From positions 34,501 through 98,500 of the forward strand of contig JAFOEY010000015.1 in NCBI GenBank assembly GCA_017387565.1: 64,000 bases of DNA. Direction: 5' to 3'. Of this stretch, positions 16,771 through 25,615 are shown in pieces; within the stretch, counting starts at the first letter, position 1, and every line of letters begins with the position of its first letter. This DNA comes from Lachnospiraceae bacterium. Lineage in GTDB: Bacteria; Bacillota; Clostridia; Lachnospirales; Lachnospiraceae. Under the pieces are notes generated by a model. The model made no database searches, had not been told where the DNA came from, and saw nothing but the letters and a program-made list of their open reading frames with translations. The translations under genes were made by a program, and so were the position numbers.

Positions 16771-17871
16771 ATGAAACTAGGAATCGTGGGTCTTCCCAAT
16801 GTCGGAAAAAGTACATTATTCAATTCGTTGACAAAGGCTGGTGCGTTGTCAGCCAACTATCCATTCGCTACCATTGATCCCAATGTGGGTATCGTATCGG
16901 TGCCGGATCAGAGAATAGAAAAACTTGGAGAACTGTATAAAACCAAGAAGGTAACCCCGGCTGTGATTGAATTTGTGGATATCGCAGGACTTGTCAAGGG
17001 CGCTTCGAAAGGAGAAGGTCTGGGCAATCAGTTCCTTGCAAATATTCGTGAGGTTGATGCAATTGTACATGTTGTCCGTTGTTTTGAGGATACCAATATT
17101 ATTCATGTCGACGGAAATATTGACCCGGCACGTGATATTGAAACTATTAATCTGGAATTGATTTTCTCTGATTTAGAGATTTTGGAGAGACGTTATGCAA
17201 AGGTTGCAAAACAGGCTCGTATGGATAAGAAATTGGCAAAAGAAGTAGAGTTGATTGAAGCAATCAAAGCGCATCTGGAAAACAACCAGATGGCACGTAC
17301 TTTCGAAGTGCCGGAAGATGAGGATTCTCAGTCTTGGTTTGCTTCTTATAATCTTTTGACGGCAAAACCTACCATTTTTGCAGCAAATGTTGCAGAAGAT
17401 GAGCTTGCTGATGATGCGGCTAACAATCCTCATGTTGCAAAGGTTCGCGCCATGGCAGCAGAGGAAGGCGCGGAAGTATTTGTTATCTGCGCGCAGATTG
17501 AACAGGAATTATCAGAGCTTACAGAAGAAGAGAAAAAGGAGTATCTGGATGATCTGGGAGTGACTTCTTCGGGATTGGATAAGCTTGTTGCAGCAAGCTA
17601 TAAGCTGCTTGGCTTAATCAGTTTCTTAACCGCAGGAGAAGACGAGTGCAGAGCATGGACGATTAAAGAAGGTACGAAGGCGCCGCAGGCAGCAGGAAAA
17701 ATTCATACGGATTTTGAACGCGGCTTTATCAAGGCAGAAGTGGTTAATTATCAAGACTTATTGGATCTTGGTTCGCTTGCCGCTGCAAGAGAAAAAGGTC
17801 TGGTAGGAATGGAAGGAAAAGATTATGTCGTAAAAGACGGAGATGTGATTTTGTTCCGATTTAATGTATAA
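16771..17871 (+). CDS. ychF: Redox-regulated ATPase YchF (Obg family)
   Basis: A 366-aa P-loop protein of the OLA1/YchF group that binds ATP rather than GTP and associates with ribosomes. Motifs: GLPNVGKSTLFNSLT (P loop), DIAGLVKGASKGEGLGNQFL (Walker B and G3 loop), a non-canonical G4, central coiled coil (about 130-200) and C-terminal TGS domain (GTKAPQAAGKIHTDFERGFIKA). The start is ATG at 16771 after AGAGAGGTA. It stands alone, between a REP-like dyad and a 76-bp repeat. Confidence 0.96.
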   Translation: MKLGIVGLPNVGKSTLFNSLTKAGALSANYPFATIDPNVGIVSVPDQRIEKLGELYKTKKVTPAVIEFVDIAGLVKGASKGEGLGNQFLANIREVDAIVHVVRCFEDTNIIHVDGNIDPARDIETINLELIFSDLEILERRYAKVAKQARMDKKLAKEVELIEAIKAHLENNQMARTFEVPEDEDSQSWFASYNLLTAKPTIFAANVAEDELADDAANNPHVAKVRAMAAEEGAEVFVICAQIEQELSELTEEEKKEYLDDLGVTSSGLDKLVAASYKLLGLISFLTAGEDECRAWTIKEGTKAPQAAGKIHTDFERGFIKAEVVNYQDLLDLGSLAAAREKGLVGMEGKDYVVKDGDVILFRFNV

Positions 17872-17880
17872 TGTGATACC

Positions 17881-17936
17881 AGGGTCAAAAGGACATACTT
17901 TTCATGCTCGCATGAAAAAGTATGACTTTGGGACCC
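17881..17936. repeat. Hairpin after ychF
   Basis: AGGGTCAAAAGG at the left and CTTTGGGACCC at the right enclose CATACTTTTCATG-CTCG-CATGAAAAAGTATG, a strong stem with a CTCG loop. It may act as the ychF terminator or be part of the composite repeat that follows at 17985. Confidence 0.6.
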
Positions 17937-17984
17937 GCAAAACATGAGAAAGTAGCCCGATCAGGGCGGATTTCGATTGTTTAC

Positions 17985-18060
17985 GGATTGCGAGAGCACA
18001 AAGTGCGTAGCAATCCGTTGGTATCATGGGGTCAAAATACCTTTTGACCCCAACATCATA
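17985..18060. repeat. 76-bp dispersed repeat, copy 1
   Basis: Identical over 76 bp to 31235-31310 after ftsZ. It contains two dyads: GGATTGC...GCAATCC, with an inner GCAC-AAA-GTGC hairpin, and GGGGTCAAAA-TACC-TTTTGACCCC. It lies between ychF and lgt and contains no ORF of note. Confidence 0.9.
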
Positions 18061-18151
18061 ATGTATTACGTAATATAAAAAGTGATAATGTATGATACAA
18101 AAGCAGAATAGAAAACGTGTTTGATTATGAAACTAGGAAAAGAGGTTTTTT

Positions 18152-19045
18152 ATGCAGTCAACAGATATCGCTTTCCCAAATCTGGGAATTTATTTGACAA
18201 ATGTTCCAAAGACCATCAGTATTTTTGGATTCCCGATTGCATTTTATGGAATGATTATAGCAGTGGGTGTGATACTTGGTTTTACGTTTGCCTCCAAAGA
18301 AGGTGACAGATTAGGGCATCCCAAAGATTTCTGGTGGGACTTCAGCATACCGGCTATTATCTTTTCGGTTATCGGAGCCAGAGTATATTATGTGATTTTT
18401 TCATGGGATATGTATTGTGGCAACATCAAAGAAATCTTTAATATCAGACATGGTGGTTTAGCTATATATGGAGCAGTAATTGCCGGGTTCCTTACGATGT
18501 TTGTTTTTTGCAAAATAAAAAAAGTAGCTTTCCTTGATGCAACGGATGCGGCAGTCTTCGGACTTTTGACCGGTCAGATTATCGGCCGGTGGGGAAATTT
18601 TATGAACCGGGAAGCATTTGGAGGCTATTCGGATGGATTGTTTGCCATGAGACTCCCGATTGAAGCGGTCCGCCAGAGCGACATTTCGGCGGATATTGCG
18701 GCACACATTGTGGAAGGCACCAATTATATTCAGGTTCATCCCACATTTCTATATGAAAGCATGCTCAATCTCGGTCTCTTGATTGTGATGTTTTTGTATC
18801 GAAAACATAAGCGTTTCAATGGAGAAATGACATTGTTGTATCTGGGAGGTTATGGGCTTATCCGCTTTTTTGTGGAAGGACTTCGGACAGACCAGTTACA
18901 GATAGGAAATACCGGTATTGCAGTATCGCAGATGTTGGGACTTTTCCTCTTTGCTTCCTCAGTGATAGCTGCAATCATCATGCATCTTTTGGTTTCTAAG
19001 AAGAAAAAGGATGATGTGGGGAGCAAAGTGGAGGAAAAATCATAA
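18152..19045 (+). CDS. lgt: Prolipoprotein diacylglyceryl transferase
   Basis: Transfers diacylglycerol to the lipobox Cys of prelipoproteins at the membrane. It is 297 aa with seven hydrophobic segments. The Lgt signature is visible as GRWGNFMNREAFGG, with the catalytic-region His and Arg in RHGGLAIYGAVIAG and the late YLGGYGLIRFFVEGLRTD. The start follows AAGAGG. Monocistronic by appearance, with a terminator at 19080. Confidence 0.95.
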   Translation: MQSTDIAFPNLGIYLTNVPKTISIFGFPIAFYGMIIAVGVILGFTFASKEGDRLGHPKDFWWDFSIPAIIFSVIGARVYYVIFSWDMYCGNIKEIFNIRHGGLAIYGAVIAGFLTMFVFCKIKKVAFLDATDAAVFGLLTGQIIGRWGNFMNREAFGGYSDGLFAMRLPIEAVRQSDISADIAAHIVEGTNYIQVHPTFLYESMLNLGLLIVMFLYRKHKRFNGEMTLLYLGGYGLIRFFVEGLRTDQLQIGNTGIAVSQMLGLFLFASSVIAAIIMHLLVSKKKKDDVGSKVEEKS

Positions 19046-19079
19046 AAATAGCAAATTGAGAATTGTTCAGGTGTGATAA

Positions 19080-19111
19080 AAAGAGTGATGTGAAAACATC
19101 GCTCTTTTTTT
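19080..19111 (+). terminator. Terminator after lgt
   Basis: AGAGTGATG pairs with CATCGCTCT (one G-U pair) around a TGAAAA loop, followed by a run of T. The rest of the gap to 19417 holds an A-rich stretch, the NrdR-box-like dyads and the mraZ promoter. Confidence 0.85.
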
Positions 19112-19181
19112 ATGTAGCGGTTTTACTGTTTTGTGCAATTTTACAGAAAAAAAGAAAAAAATTTGTGCAAAAAAACATAGC

Positions 19182-19228
19182 GCACAATATATATGATTTT
19201 TGAAAAAACTAAGCACAATATATTGTGA
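19182..19228. promoter_or_regulatory. Two NrdR-box-like dyads 31 bp apart
   Basis: GCACAATATATTGTGA at 19213-19228 is a 14-bp perfect palindrome matching the NrdR consensus (acaCwAtATaTwGtgt) at 14 of 16 positions. GCACAATATATATGAT at 19182-19197 has the same left half and a degenerate right half. The starts are exactly 31 bp apart, the spacing known for paired NrdR boxes. No ribonucleotide reductase gene is adjacent; mraZ begins 190 bp downstream. Confidence 0.5.
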
Positions 19229-19300
19229 TATCACAGAAAAACATTCTAAAAAAACAAGCACTTCACCAAAATTTCCCAAAAGAAAACCCAAGGAATTTGC

Positions 19301-19329
19301 TTGTCAAAATGGTTAATCTGGTCTATTAT
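19301..19329 (+). promoter_or_regulatory. mraZ (dcw cluster) promoter
   Basis: TTGTCA (19301-19306), 17-bp spacer, TATTAT (19324-19329). The predicted start is near 19336, directly at the repeats attributed to MraZ binding. Confidence 0.75.
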
Positions 19330-19338
19330 TAATAATGT

Positions 19339-19400
19339 AAGTGGGAGAAAGTGGTGGAAAATGCCACGAAAACCCAAAAAAGTGATACAAAGTGATACAG
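19339..19400 (+). promoter_or_regulatory. MraZ operator-like tandem repeats
   Basis: AAGTGGGAGA and AAGTGGTGGA lie in tandem at 10-bp spacing from 19339, matching the known MraZ site form (GTGGG-type boxes at helical spacing). A second 10-bp tandem, AGTGATACAA then AGTGATACAG, is at 19381-19400 just before the gene. They lie downstream of the promoter start, as expected for autorepression. Confidence 0.6.
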
Positions 19401-19417
19401 ACTGGCGGTGATCGACT

Positions 19418-19849
19418 ATGTTCATGGGCGAATATAACCATTCCATAGATGCCAAGGGCAGATTGATCATCCCTTCTAAATTCCGTGATATGCTCGGCGA
19501 CGAGTTTGTGGTTACCAAGGGTTTGGAAGGGTGCCTTTTTGTGTTTGAAAAATACGAATTTGAATCTTTTATGGACAAGCTGAATGAAAAGTCTGATTTA
19601 GAAGCCAAGGTTCGTAAGATAAAGAGATTTTTTATTTCCGGAGCACAGGAAATGGAGCCGGACAAGCAGGGCAGGATGCTGGTGCCTCCCACATTAAGAG
19701 AATATGCCGGATTGGAAAAAGAAGTTGTTTTTGCCGGTGTCGGCGGACATATAGAAATCTGGGATAAATCCAAATGGGACGATGTTACTTCATTTGATGA
19801 TATCAATGATATTGCGGAAGAACTTTCAAGTATCGGAATTTCTTTCTAA
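19418..19849 (+). CDS. mraZ: Transcriptional regulator MraZ
   Basis: The 143-aa protein has two SpoVT/AbrB-like MraZ repeats: FMGEYNHSIDAKGRLIIPSKFR and FISGAQEMEPDKQGRMLVPP, each with the DxxGR motif. It represses the dcw operon from tandem repeats before its own gene. First gene of the cluster, as usual. SD is weak (GGCGGTG). Confidence 0.96.
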   Translation: MFMGEYNHSIDAKGRLIIPSKFRDMLGDEFVVTKGLEGCLFVFEKYEFESFMDKLNEKSDLEAKVRKIKRFFISGAQEMEPDKQGRMLVPPTLREYAGLEKEVVFAGVGGHIEIWDKSKWDDVTSFDDINDIAEELSSIGISF

Positions 19850-19938
19850 AAAGAGAAATTATAAAAAGAAAAATTATGAAAAGCGAAAAGAAAGTCTATA
19901 GGAAAGACTATATCAGGGCAGTATAAAGGCAGGTCATT

Positions 19939-20874
19939 ATGAATTTTTCACATAAATCCGTTTTACTGGATGAGACAATTGAAGGATTGCACGTAAAACC
20001 GGATGGGGTTTATGTGGACGGAACCCTCGGCGGAGGCGGACATTCCTATGAAATCGCCAAAAGGCTTTCCGACAACGGTCATTTGTTTGGTATCGACCAG
20101 GATGAAGCAGCAATTCGGGCCGCAGGCGAAAGATTGAGTGAATTTGAAAGTCGTGTCACAATCATTCGTGATAACTACGAAAACGCCATCAGCGATTTAA
20201 AAGAAAAAGGCATAAAAGGAGTAGACGGAATTGTTCTGGATTTAGGAGTTTCTTCTTATCAGTTAGACACCGTTGAAAGAGGTTTTTCGTATAAATATGA
20301 CACCGCGCTGGACATGCGGATGGATTTAAGACAGCCACTGTCTGCAAAAGAAATTGTAAACGAATACTCGCAGACTAATCTGGCACGGATTATCCGGGAC
20401 TATGGAGAAGATAAATTTGCCAACAACATTGCAAAGCATATTGTACAGGCAAGACAGGAAAAAGAAATTGAAACAACCTATGAGTTAAACGACATCATAA
20501 AAGCTGCAATTCCGGCAAAGATGAGAGCAGAAGGCGGACATCCGAGCAAGAGAACATTTCAGGCTATCCGCATTGAATGTAATAGAGAACTGGATGTTTT
20601 GAAAAATTCACTGGAAGAAATGATCCGGTTTTTGAACCCGGGCGGACGGATTTGTATCATAACATTTCACTCCTTAGAAGACCGGATTGTAAAATCCATT
20701 TTTAAAAAACAGGAAAATCCCTGTACATGCCCACCGGGATTTCCGGTCTGTACATGTAATCAGGTTTCACTGGGGAAAGTGATAACTAAAAAACCTATTT
20801 TGCCTTCAGAAGAAGAACTGGCAGATAACAGCAGGTCTAAAAGTGCAAAACTTCGAATTTTTGAAAGAGTTTAA
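19939..20874 (+). CDS. rsmH: 16S rRNA m4C1402 methyltransferase RsmH
   Basis: A 311-aa SAM methyltransferase with [13 protein letters not shown], the SAM loop [19 protein letters not shown], and a C-terminal [20 protein letters not shown] motif. A Cys-rich insertion ([12 protein letters not shown]) is common in Clostridia. It lies 89 bp after mraZ; that gap holds a small hairpin (AGTCT-ATAGGAA-AGACT) and A-rich sequence. Confidence 0.96.
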   Translation: MNFSHKSVLLDETIEGLHVKPDGVYVDGTLGGGGHSYEIAKRLSDNGHLFGIDQDEAAIRAAGERLSEFESRVTIIRDNYENAISDLKEKGIKGVDGIVLDLGVSSYQLDTVERGFSYKYDTALDMRMDLRQPLSAKEIVNEYSQTNLARIIRDYGEDKFANNIAKHIVQARQEKEIETTYELNDIIKAAIPAKMRAEGGHPSKRTFQAIRIECNRELDVLKNSLEEMIRFLNPGGRICIITFHSLEDRIVKSIFKKQENPCTCPPGFPVCTCNQVSLGKVITKKPILPSEEELADNSRSKSAKLRIFERV

Positions 20875-21021
20875 TAAAAAATGTACTTTGAAAAGGATTA
20901 AAGAAGTACAACAGAAAACATTTTAAAAGTACCAAGGAAAGCGAATAAGTAAAAAGAAAATAAGCAAAAAATAAGCTGAAAAAGAGAATAAGAAAAAAAG
21001 AAATAAAAGGAATGATCAAGG

Positions 21022-21516
21022 ATGAGCAGAAACACAAGAAATTATACAAGCAGAAGTAAATATATAAGAAGCGGCGGATACGGTGAATATTATATTGACG
21101 GTAATACAGCCAGAAAAATTGACGTAAGAAAAGAAATTCATAAAGCTCCGACACCGATTGAAAATCCGGATGTTCAGAGAAGAGTCAGAGAAAGACATGT
21201 ACATATGAATTTCGGATATGTTGTTTTTTTAATGGCAGCACTTGTATTATCATCCGTTATTCTGGTAAATTATATTAATATCCAGGCACAAAATAAAGCA
21301 TTAAAAGAATCAATTGCAAGAAAAGAAAGTCAGTTGAATTCCATGAAAATGGCAAATGACGAAGAATACAGCCGGATTATTTCAGCAGTTGATCTTGCAT
21401 ATGTAAAAGACGTAGCAATTAATGAACTTGGCATGCAGTACGCACAAGAAGGTCAGGTTGTGACGATTGAAACACAGGGTGACGATTACGTAAGACAGTA
21501 TGCGCAGATGCCATAG
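21022..21516 (+). CDS. ftsL: Cell division protein FtsL (FtsL/DivIC type)
   Basis: A 164-aa bitopic protein: a basic cytoplasmic N-terminus of about 68 residues, one TM segment (FGYVVFLMAALVLSSVILV), then a coiled coil (NIQAQNKALKESIARKESQL) and a short C-terminal segment with ELGMQYA. It bridges FtsQ/DivIC to the division PBP. Position between rsmH and the PBP is diagnostic, since sequence conservation is low. The long N-terminal tail and the strongly purine-rich 146-bp leader are noteworthy. Confidence 0.85.
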   Translation: MSRNTRNYTSRSKYIRSGGYGEYYIDGNTARKIDVRKEIHKAPTPIENPDVQRRVRERHVHMNFGYVVFLMAALVLSSVILVNYINIQAQNKALKESIARKESQLNSMKMANDEEYSRIISAVDLAYVKDVAINELGMQYAQEGQVVTIETQGDDYVRQYAQMP

Positions 21517-21527
21517 GTGGTGTAAAA

Positions 21528-23747
21528 GTGATAGAACGTATAAAAGAAATTTTTTCTTCTGCTCCCCAGAGAGAGCCGGAGAACGTAAGACATTTCACAT
21601 ATGATATGAGAAAAAAGCTGGTATTTCTATTTTTTATAGTCTTACTGGCTTTCGTCGGTTTGAGTGTCCGTTTGTTTATGATTAATAAAGAAAACGGCGA
21701 AAACTATAAGAGAAAAATCTTGTCTCAGCAAAATTATGTCAGTACAACACTTCCCTACAAACGAGGGGATATTCTGGATACCAACGGTACAAAGTTAGCA
21801 TACAGTGAAAAAGTATATAACTTAGTTGTGGATTCAAGCATTATAAATAGTGTGGAGGGGTCTTTGGAGCCGACGCTTGCGGCACTGGATGCCTGCTTTG
21901 ATGTCGATATCAATGAACTGCGCAATTTCATTGTAACGCACAAAGATGACCGCTATCATGTTCTGTTTAAAAAGCTGGAATACGAAGAGGTTGCTGATTT
22001 TGTGGAAATGCAGAGCAATCCGTCCGAGTATCCGAATATCAAGGGAATCTGGTTTGAGAGTGAGTACAAGAGAGTTTATCCTTATGGAAGTTTAGCGTGT
22101 GATACTATAGGCTTTACGGTCGGTAAGGATATCGGAAGCTTTGGATTAGAAGAGTACTATAATAGTATTTTGAACGGAACGGACGGCCGGGAATATGGTT
22201 ACCTGACTGATGATTCAGATGTGGAAAGAACTACCATTCCTGCAAGGGACGGACAGACCATTGTTTCGACCATTGATGCCAATATACAAAGTATCGTAGA
22301 TAAATATGTGGCACAGTGGAATCATGAGCACGAAGGAGAAAATGCATACCGGGCAGGTGAACTCGGAAGTAAGAGTACCGGTGTCATTGTTATGAACCCC
22401 AATAACGGAGAAGTGCTTGCTATGGCAGGTTATCCGGTATTTGATTTAAACAATCCGAGATCCTTAAGTGAAAATGGATTGTATACAGAGGAAGAAATTG
22501 CAGCAATGACGGAGGAAGAACGTTATGATGCATTAAACCAGATCTGGAGAAACTTCTGTATCTCGGATACTTATGAACCGGGATCTACGGCAAAATCCTT
22601 AACCATATCCGCAGGCCTGGATGCAGGTGTATTAACAGGAAATGAATCCTATAACTGTGGTGGTGTGTTGGAAGTTGGCGGACATAAAATTCACTGCCAT
22701 AAACGAATTGGTCATGGTACACTTACCTTATCCGGTGCACTCGAACAGTCCTGTAACGTGGCATTGATGCAGATTGGTTCCGCTATGGGAAGTGGAACCT
22801 TGGCAGAGTATCTGTCCAACTTTAATATTGGTCTAAAGACCAATATTGACTTAGCAGGAGAGGCCAGAACGGATACTCTTGTTTTTGATCCGGATAATAT
22901 GGGAAGTGCGGATTTAGCAATTTCTACATTCGGACAGGGATATAACGTCACGATGATACAGCTGGCAAGTGCATTTTGCTCGGTAGTGAATGGCGGTTAC
23001 TATTATCAGCCTCATGTTGTAAAAGAAATTCGCAATGCGGATGGAAGTGTTGCAGAAAAAATCACACCCCGTGTTTTAAAACAGACCATATCCGAATCAA
23101 CATCCGATAAGATGAAGGGATATTTGTTTAATGTCTGCGATATCGGTACCGGTAAAACGGCTGTTCCGGCCGGATATTTAATCGGTGGAAAAACGGGAAC
23201 GGCTGAGATGTATCCTCGAGGAACCGGTAATTATGTCGTTTCTTTTATCGGTTTTGCTCCGGTAGATGATCCGCAGGTAGTTGTATATGTTGTTATTGAC
23301 AGACCCAATGTGGACCATCAGCCGCACTCTACCTTTGCACAGGAAATCTGTAAGAATATTATGACGGAACTTCTCCCTTATATGCAGATTTTCAGAACCG
23401 AGGAAATCACGGAAGAAGAAAAAGAGCAGTTGCGAAAACTCGGTGTATTATCCGGTTATCCGACCATGATTGAACCTGATGAAGAAGAGGAAGCAACAGA
23501 AGAAGAACCCATTAAACCGGCTGATTCCATTCAGGCACAGATCGATGCTGCCACCGGTTATGCGATAGATCCCAATACCGGAGAATATCTGGATCCGGAA
23601 ACCTATGAGCCGATTGATCCTACGACATCGGATTTAGGTGGTGTCGGGGCGTTGGTTGATGACAGTCTTTCCATTCATGCGGATGGTACAAATGAAACGG
23701 AAAACGGATATTCAGAAGAAGACGAAGCAAATATGAATTTTGAGTAG
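21528..23747 (+). CDS. Class B penicillin-binding protein (division transpeptidase)
   Basis: A 739-aa transpeptidase with one N-terminal TM segment (about 31-52), a dimerisation domain and a transpeptidase domain. The three active-site motifs are STAK (in YEPGSTAKSL), SCN and KTGT (in GGKTGTAEM). A C-terminal acidic, Pro/Glu-rich tail of about 115 residues follows instead of PASTA domains. GTG start at 21528 after AGGTGG. Context (ftsL-PBP-PBP-mraY) supports a PbpB/FtsI role with FtsW. Confidence 0.92.
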   Translation: MIERIKEIFSSAPQREPENVRHFTYDMRKKLVFLFFIVLLAFVGLSVRLFMINKENGENYKRKILSQQNYVSTTLPYKRGDILDTNGTKLAYSEKVYNLVVDSSIINSVEGSLEPTLAALDACFDVDINELRNFIVTHKDDRYHVLFKKLEYEEVADFVEMQSNPSEYPNIKGIWFESEYKRVYPYGSLACDTIGFTVGKDIGSFGLEEYYNSILNGTDGREYGYLTDDSDVERTTIPARDGQTIVSTIDANIQSIVDKYVAQWNHEHEGENAYRAGELGSKSTGVIVMNPNNGEVLAMAGYPVFDLNNPRSLSENGLYTEEEIAAMTEEERYDALNQIWRNFCISDTYEPGSTAKSLTISAGLDAGVLTGNESYNCGGVLEVGGHKIHCHKRIGHGTLTLSGALEQSCNVALMQIGSAMGSGTLAEYLSNFNIGLKTNIDLAGEARTDTLVFDPDNMGSADLAISTFGQGYNVTMIQLASAFCSVVNGGYYYQPHVVKEIRNADGSVAEKITPRVLKQTISESTSDKMKGYLFNVCDIGTGKTAVPAGYLIGGKTGTAEMYPRGTGNYVVSFIGFAPVDDPQVVVYVVIDRPNVDHQPHSTFAQEICKNIMTELLPYMQIFRTEEITEEEKEQLRKLGVLSGYPTMIEPDEEEEATEEEPIKPADSIQAQIDAATGYAIDPNTGEYLDPETYEPIDPTTSDLGGVGALVDDSLSIHADGTNETENGYSEEDEANMNFE

Positions 23748-23826
23748 TATAAGATGTACGGACAAATTGAGCTTTGATTAAGTCATAAAGAAATAGACTA
23801 CCTAATAGATTAGTAAAAAGCTGTTT

Positions 23827-25584
23827 TTGGGTAGTTTTGTGAAAGGTTTTCAAATATATCATAAAAAGAAAATAGTATTTGCATTTTTTGCCTTACTGCT
23901 TATGTTACTGGGCCTTACGGGAAGATTGGTTTATGTTATGGTATTTCAATCCGAATATTATTCCCAGAAAGCATTGGAGCTTCACGAAAGAGAACGCTCC
24001 ATTAAGGCAGCGCGCGGGCGGATATTGGATAAAAACGGGACTGTGATTGCGGACAATAAAGTCGTCTGCACGATTTCGGTCATTCATTCGCAGATAGAGA
24101 ATCCGGAAGAGGTTGCGGATGTTCTTTCCAAAGAGCTGGAAATGGACTATGAAACCGTATTGAAAAAGGTACAGAAATACTCCTCCAGAGAACGAATAAA
24201 AAGTAATGTTGATAAGTCTGTCGGTGATAAAATCAGACAATGTAACTTATCCGGGGTAAAAGTAGATGAAGATTATAAACGCTTTTACCCCTATTCTTCG
24301 TTAGCAAGTAAGGTTCTGGGATTTACCGGCGGTGACAATCAGGGAATTCTCGGACTGGAAGTCAAATACGATGAACAGCTCCAGGGAACAAACGGAACAA
24401 TTCTGACGTTAACAGATGCCAAAGGTCTGGAACTGGACTATACAGGGGAAAGCAGAATTGAACCGATTGCCGGAAATGATCTGACATTAACACTGGACAT
24501 GAATATCCAAAGCTATGCCACGCAGTTGGCAATGCAGGTGATGGAGGCCAAGGAGGCGGAAAGTGTTTCGCTGATTGTCATGAATCCGAATAACGGAGCG
24601 ATTCTGGCAATGGTGGATGTTCCGGAATATGACCTTAATCACCCTTTTGAGTTAGAATATGCTTACAAAGAAAAAACGACTGAAGTACTTCAGAGTGTAT
24701 CGGGAAATACGATGGAGGCTGCCAATAAGATGTGGCGTAATGCCTGCATCAATGATACTTATGAACCCGGATCGACGTTTAAGGTAATTACAGCCGCTGC
24801 GGGACTGGAATGTAAAGCGGTCCGGCTCGATGAGCAGTTTCATTGTCCGGGATTTTGCATTGTAGAGGATCGGAAAATCCGCTGCCATAAGACTCAGGGG
24901 CATGGATCGGAGACCTTTTTGACGGCAACCATGAATTCCTGCAATCCGGTCTTTATCAATGTGGGACTTCGGGTTGGTGTTGACCGATATTATGAATATT
25001 TTAAGCAATTTGGGTTATTAAATAAAACAGGAATAGATCTTCCGGGAGAAGCCGGAACCATTATGCATAAGAAAGAAGATATGGGGTTAGTCGAGTTAGC
25101 AACGGTTTCCTTTGGACAATCGTTTCAGATTACTCCCATTCAGTTACTTACAACCATTAGTTCCTTAATTAACGGGGGACACCGGGTAACGCCGCACCTG
25201 GCCGATTATGTGACCGATTCGGTGAGCGGAAATGTAACAAAATTTAATTATCCGGTTCAGGATGATATTGTATCAGCTGAAACCAGCGAAACACTTCGCT
25301 TTATGCTGGAAAAAGTTGTAAGCGAAGGCGGCGGAAAAAAGGCATATATCGAAGGATATTCCATCGGTGGAAAGACGGCTACCAGTCAGACACTTCCGCG
25401 TAGCAGTGGTCAGTATATTGCATCGTTTATCGGATTTGAACCTGCAGATGATCCGCAAATTATTGCACTTGTCATTATCAGGAAACCTCAGGGTGTGTAT
25501 TATGGCGGACAGATTGCTGCTCCGGTAATTAAAAAACTGTATGAAAATATTCTTCCCTATTTAGAGGGAATCCAGTATAATTGA
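23827..25584 (+). CDS. Class B penicillin-binding protein, SpoVD/FtsI-like
   Basis: A 585-aa single-TM PBP with STFK (YEPGSTFKVI) and SCN motifs. The third motif reads KTAT (GGKTATSQ) rather than KTGT, an unusual Gly-to-Ala change. No PASTA domain. In sporulating Firmicutes the second PBP at this place is SpoVD, which makes spore cortex. The start is uncertain: TTG at 23827 or GTG at 23839, neither with a good SD. Confidence 0.85.
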   Translation: MGSFVKGFQIYHKKKIVFAFFALLLMLLGLTGRLVYVMVFQSEYYSQKALELHERERSIKAARGRILDKNGTVIADNKVVCTISVIHSQIENPEEVADVLSKELEMDYETVLKKVQKYSSRERIKSNVDKSVGDKIRQCNLSGVKVDEDYKRFYPYSSLASKVLGFTGGDNQGILGLEVKYDEQLQGTNGTILTLTDAKGLELDYTGESRIEPIAGNDLTLTLDMNIQSYATQLAMQVMEAKEAESVSLIVMNPNNGAILAMVDVPEYDLNHPFELEYAYKEKTTEVLQSVSGNTMEAANKMWRNACINDTYEPGSTFKVITAAAGLECKAVRLDEQFHCPGFCIVEDRKIRCHKTQGHGSETFLTATMNSCNPVFINVGLRVGVDRYYEYFKQFGLLNKTGIDLPGEAGTIMHKKEDMGLVELATVSFGQSFQITPIQLLTTISSLINGGHRVTPHLADYVTDSVSGNVTKFNYPVQDDIVSAETSETLRFMLEKVVSEGGGKKAYIEGYSIGGKTATSQTLPRSSGQYIASFIGFEPADDPQIIALVIIRKPQGVYYGGQIAAPVIKKLYENILPYLEGIQYN

Positions 25585-25615
25585 CAATGGATAAACGGAA
25601 AGGATGAAGTCATTT

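Noticed and set aside
18010-18058. GGGGTCAAAA/TTTTGACCCC as a Rho-independent terminator
   Set aside because: No T-run after the stem, and the block is part of an identical dispersed repeat, so it is annotated as a repeat.
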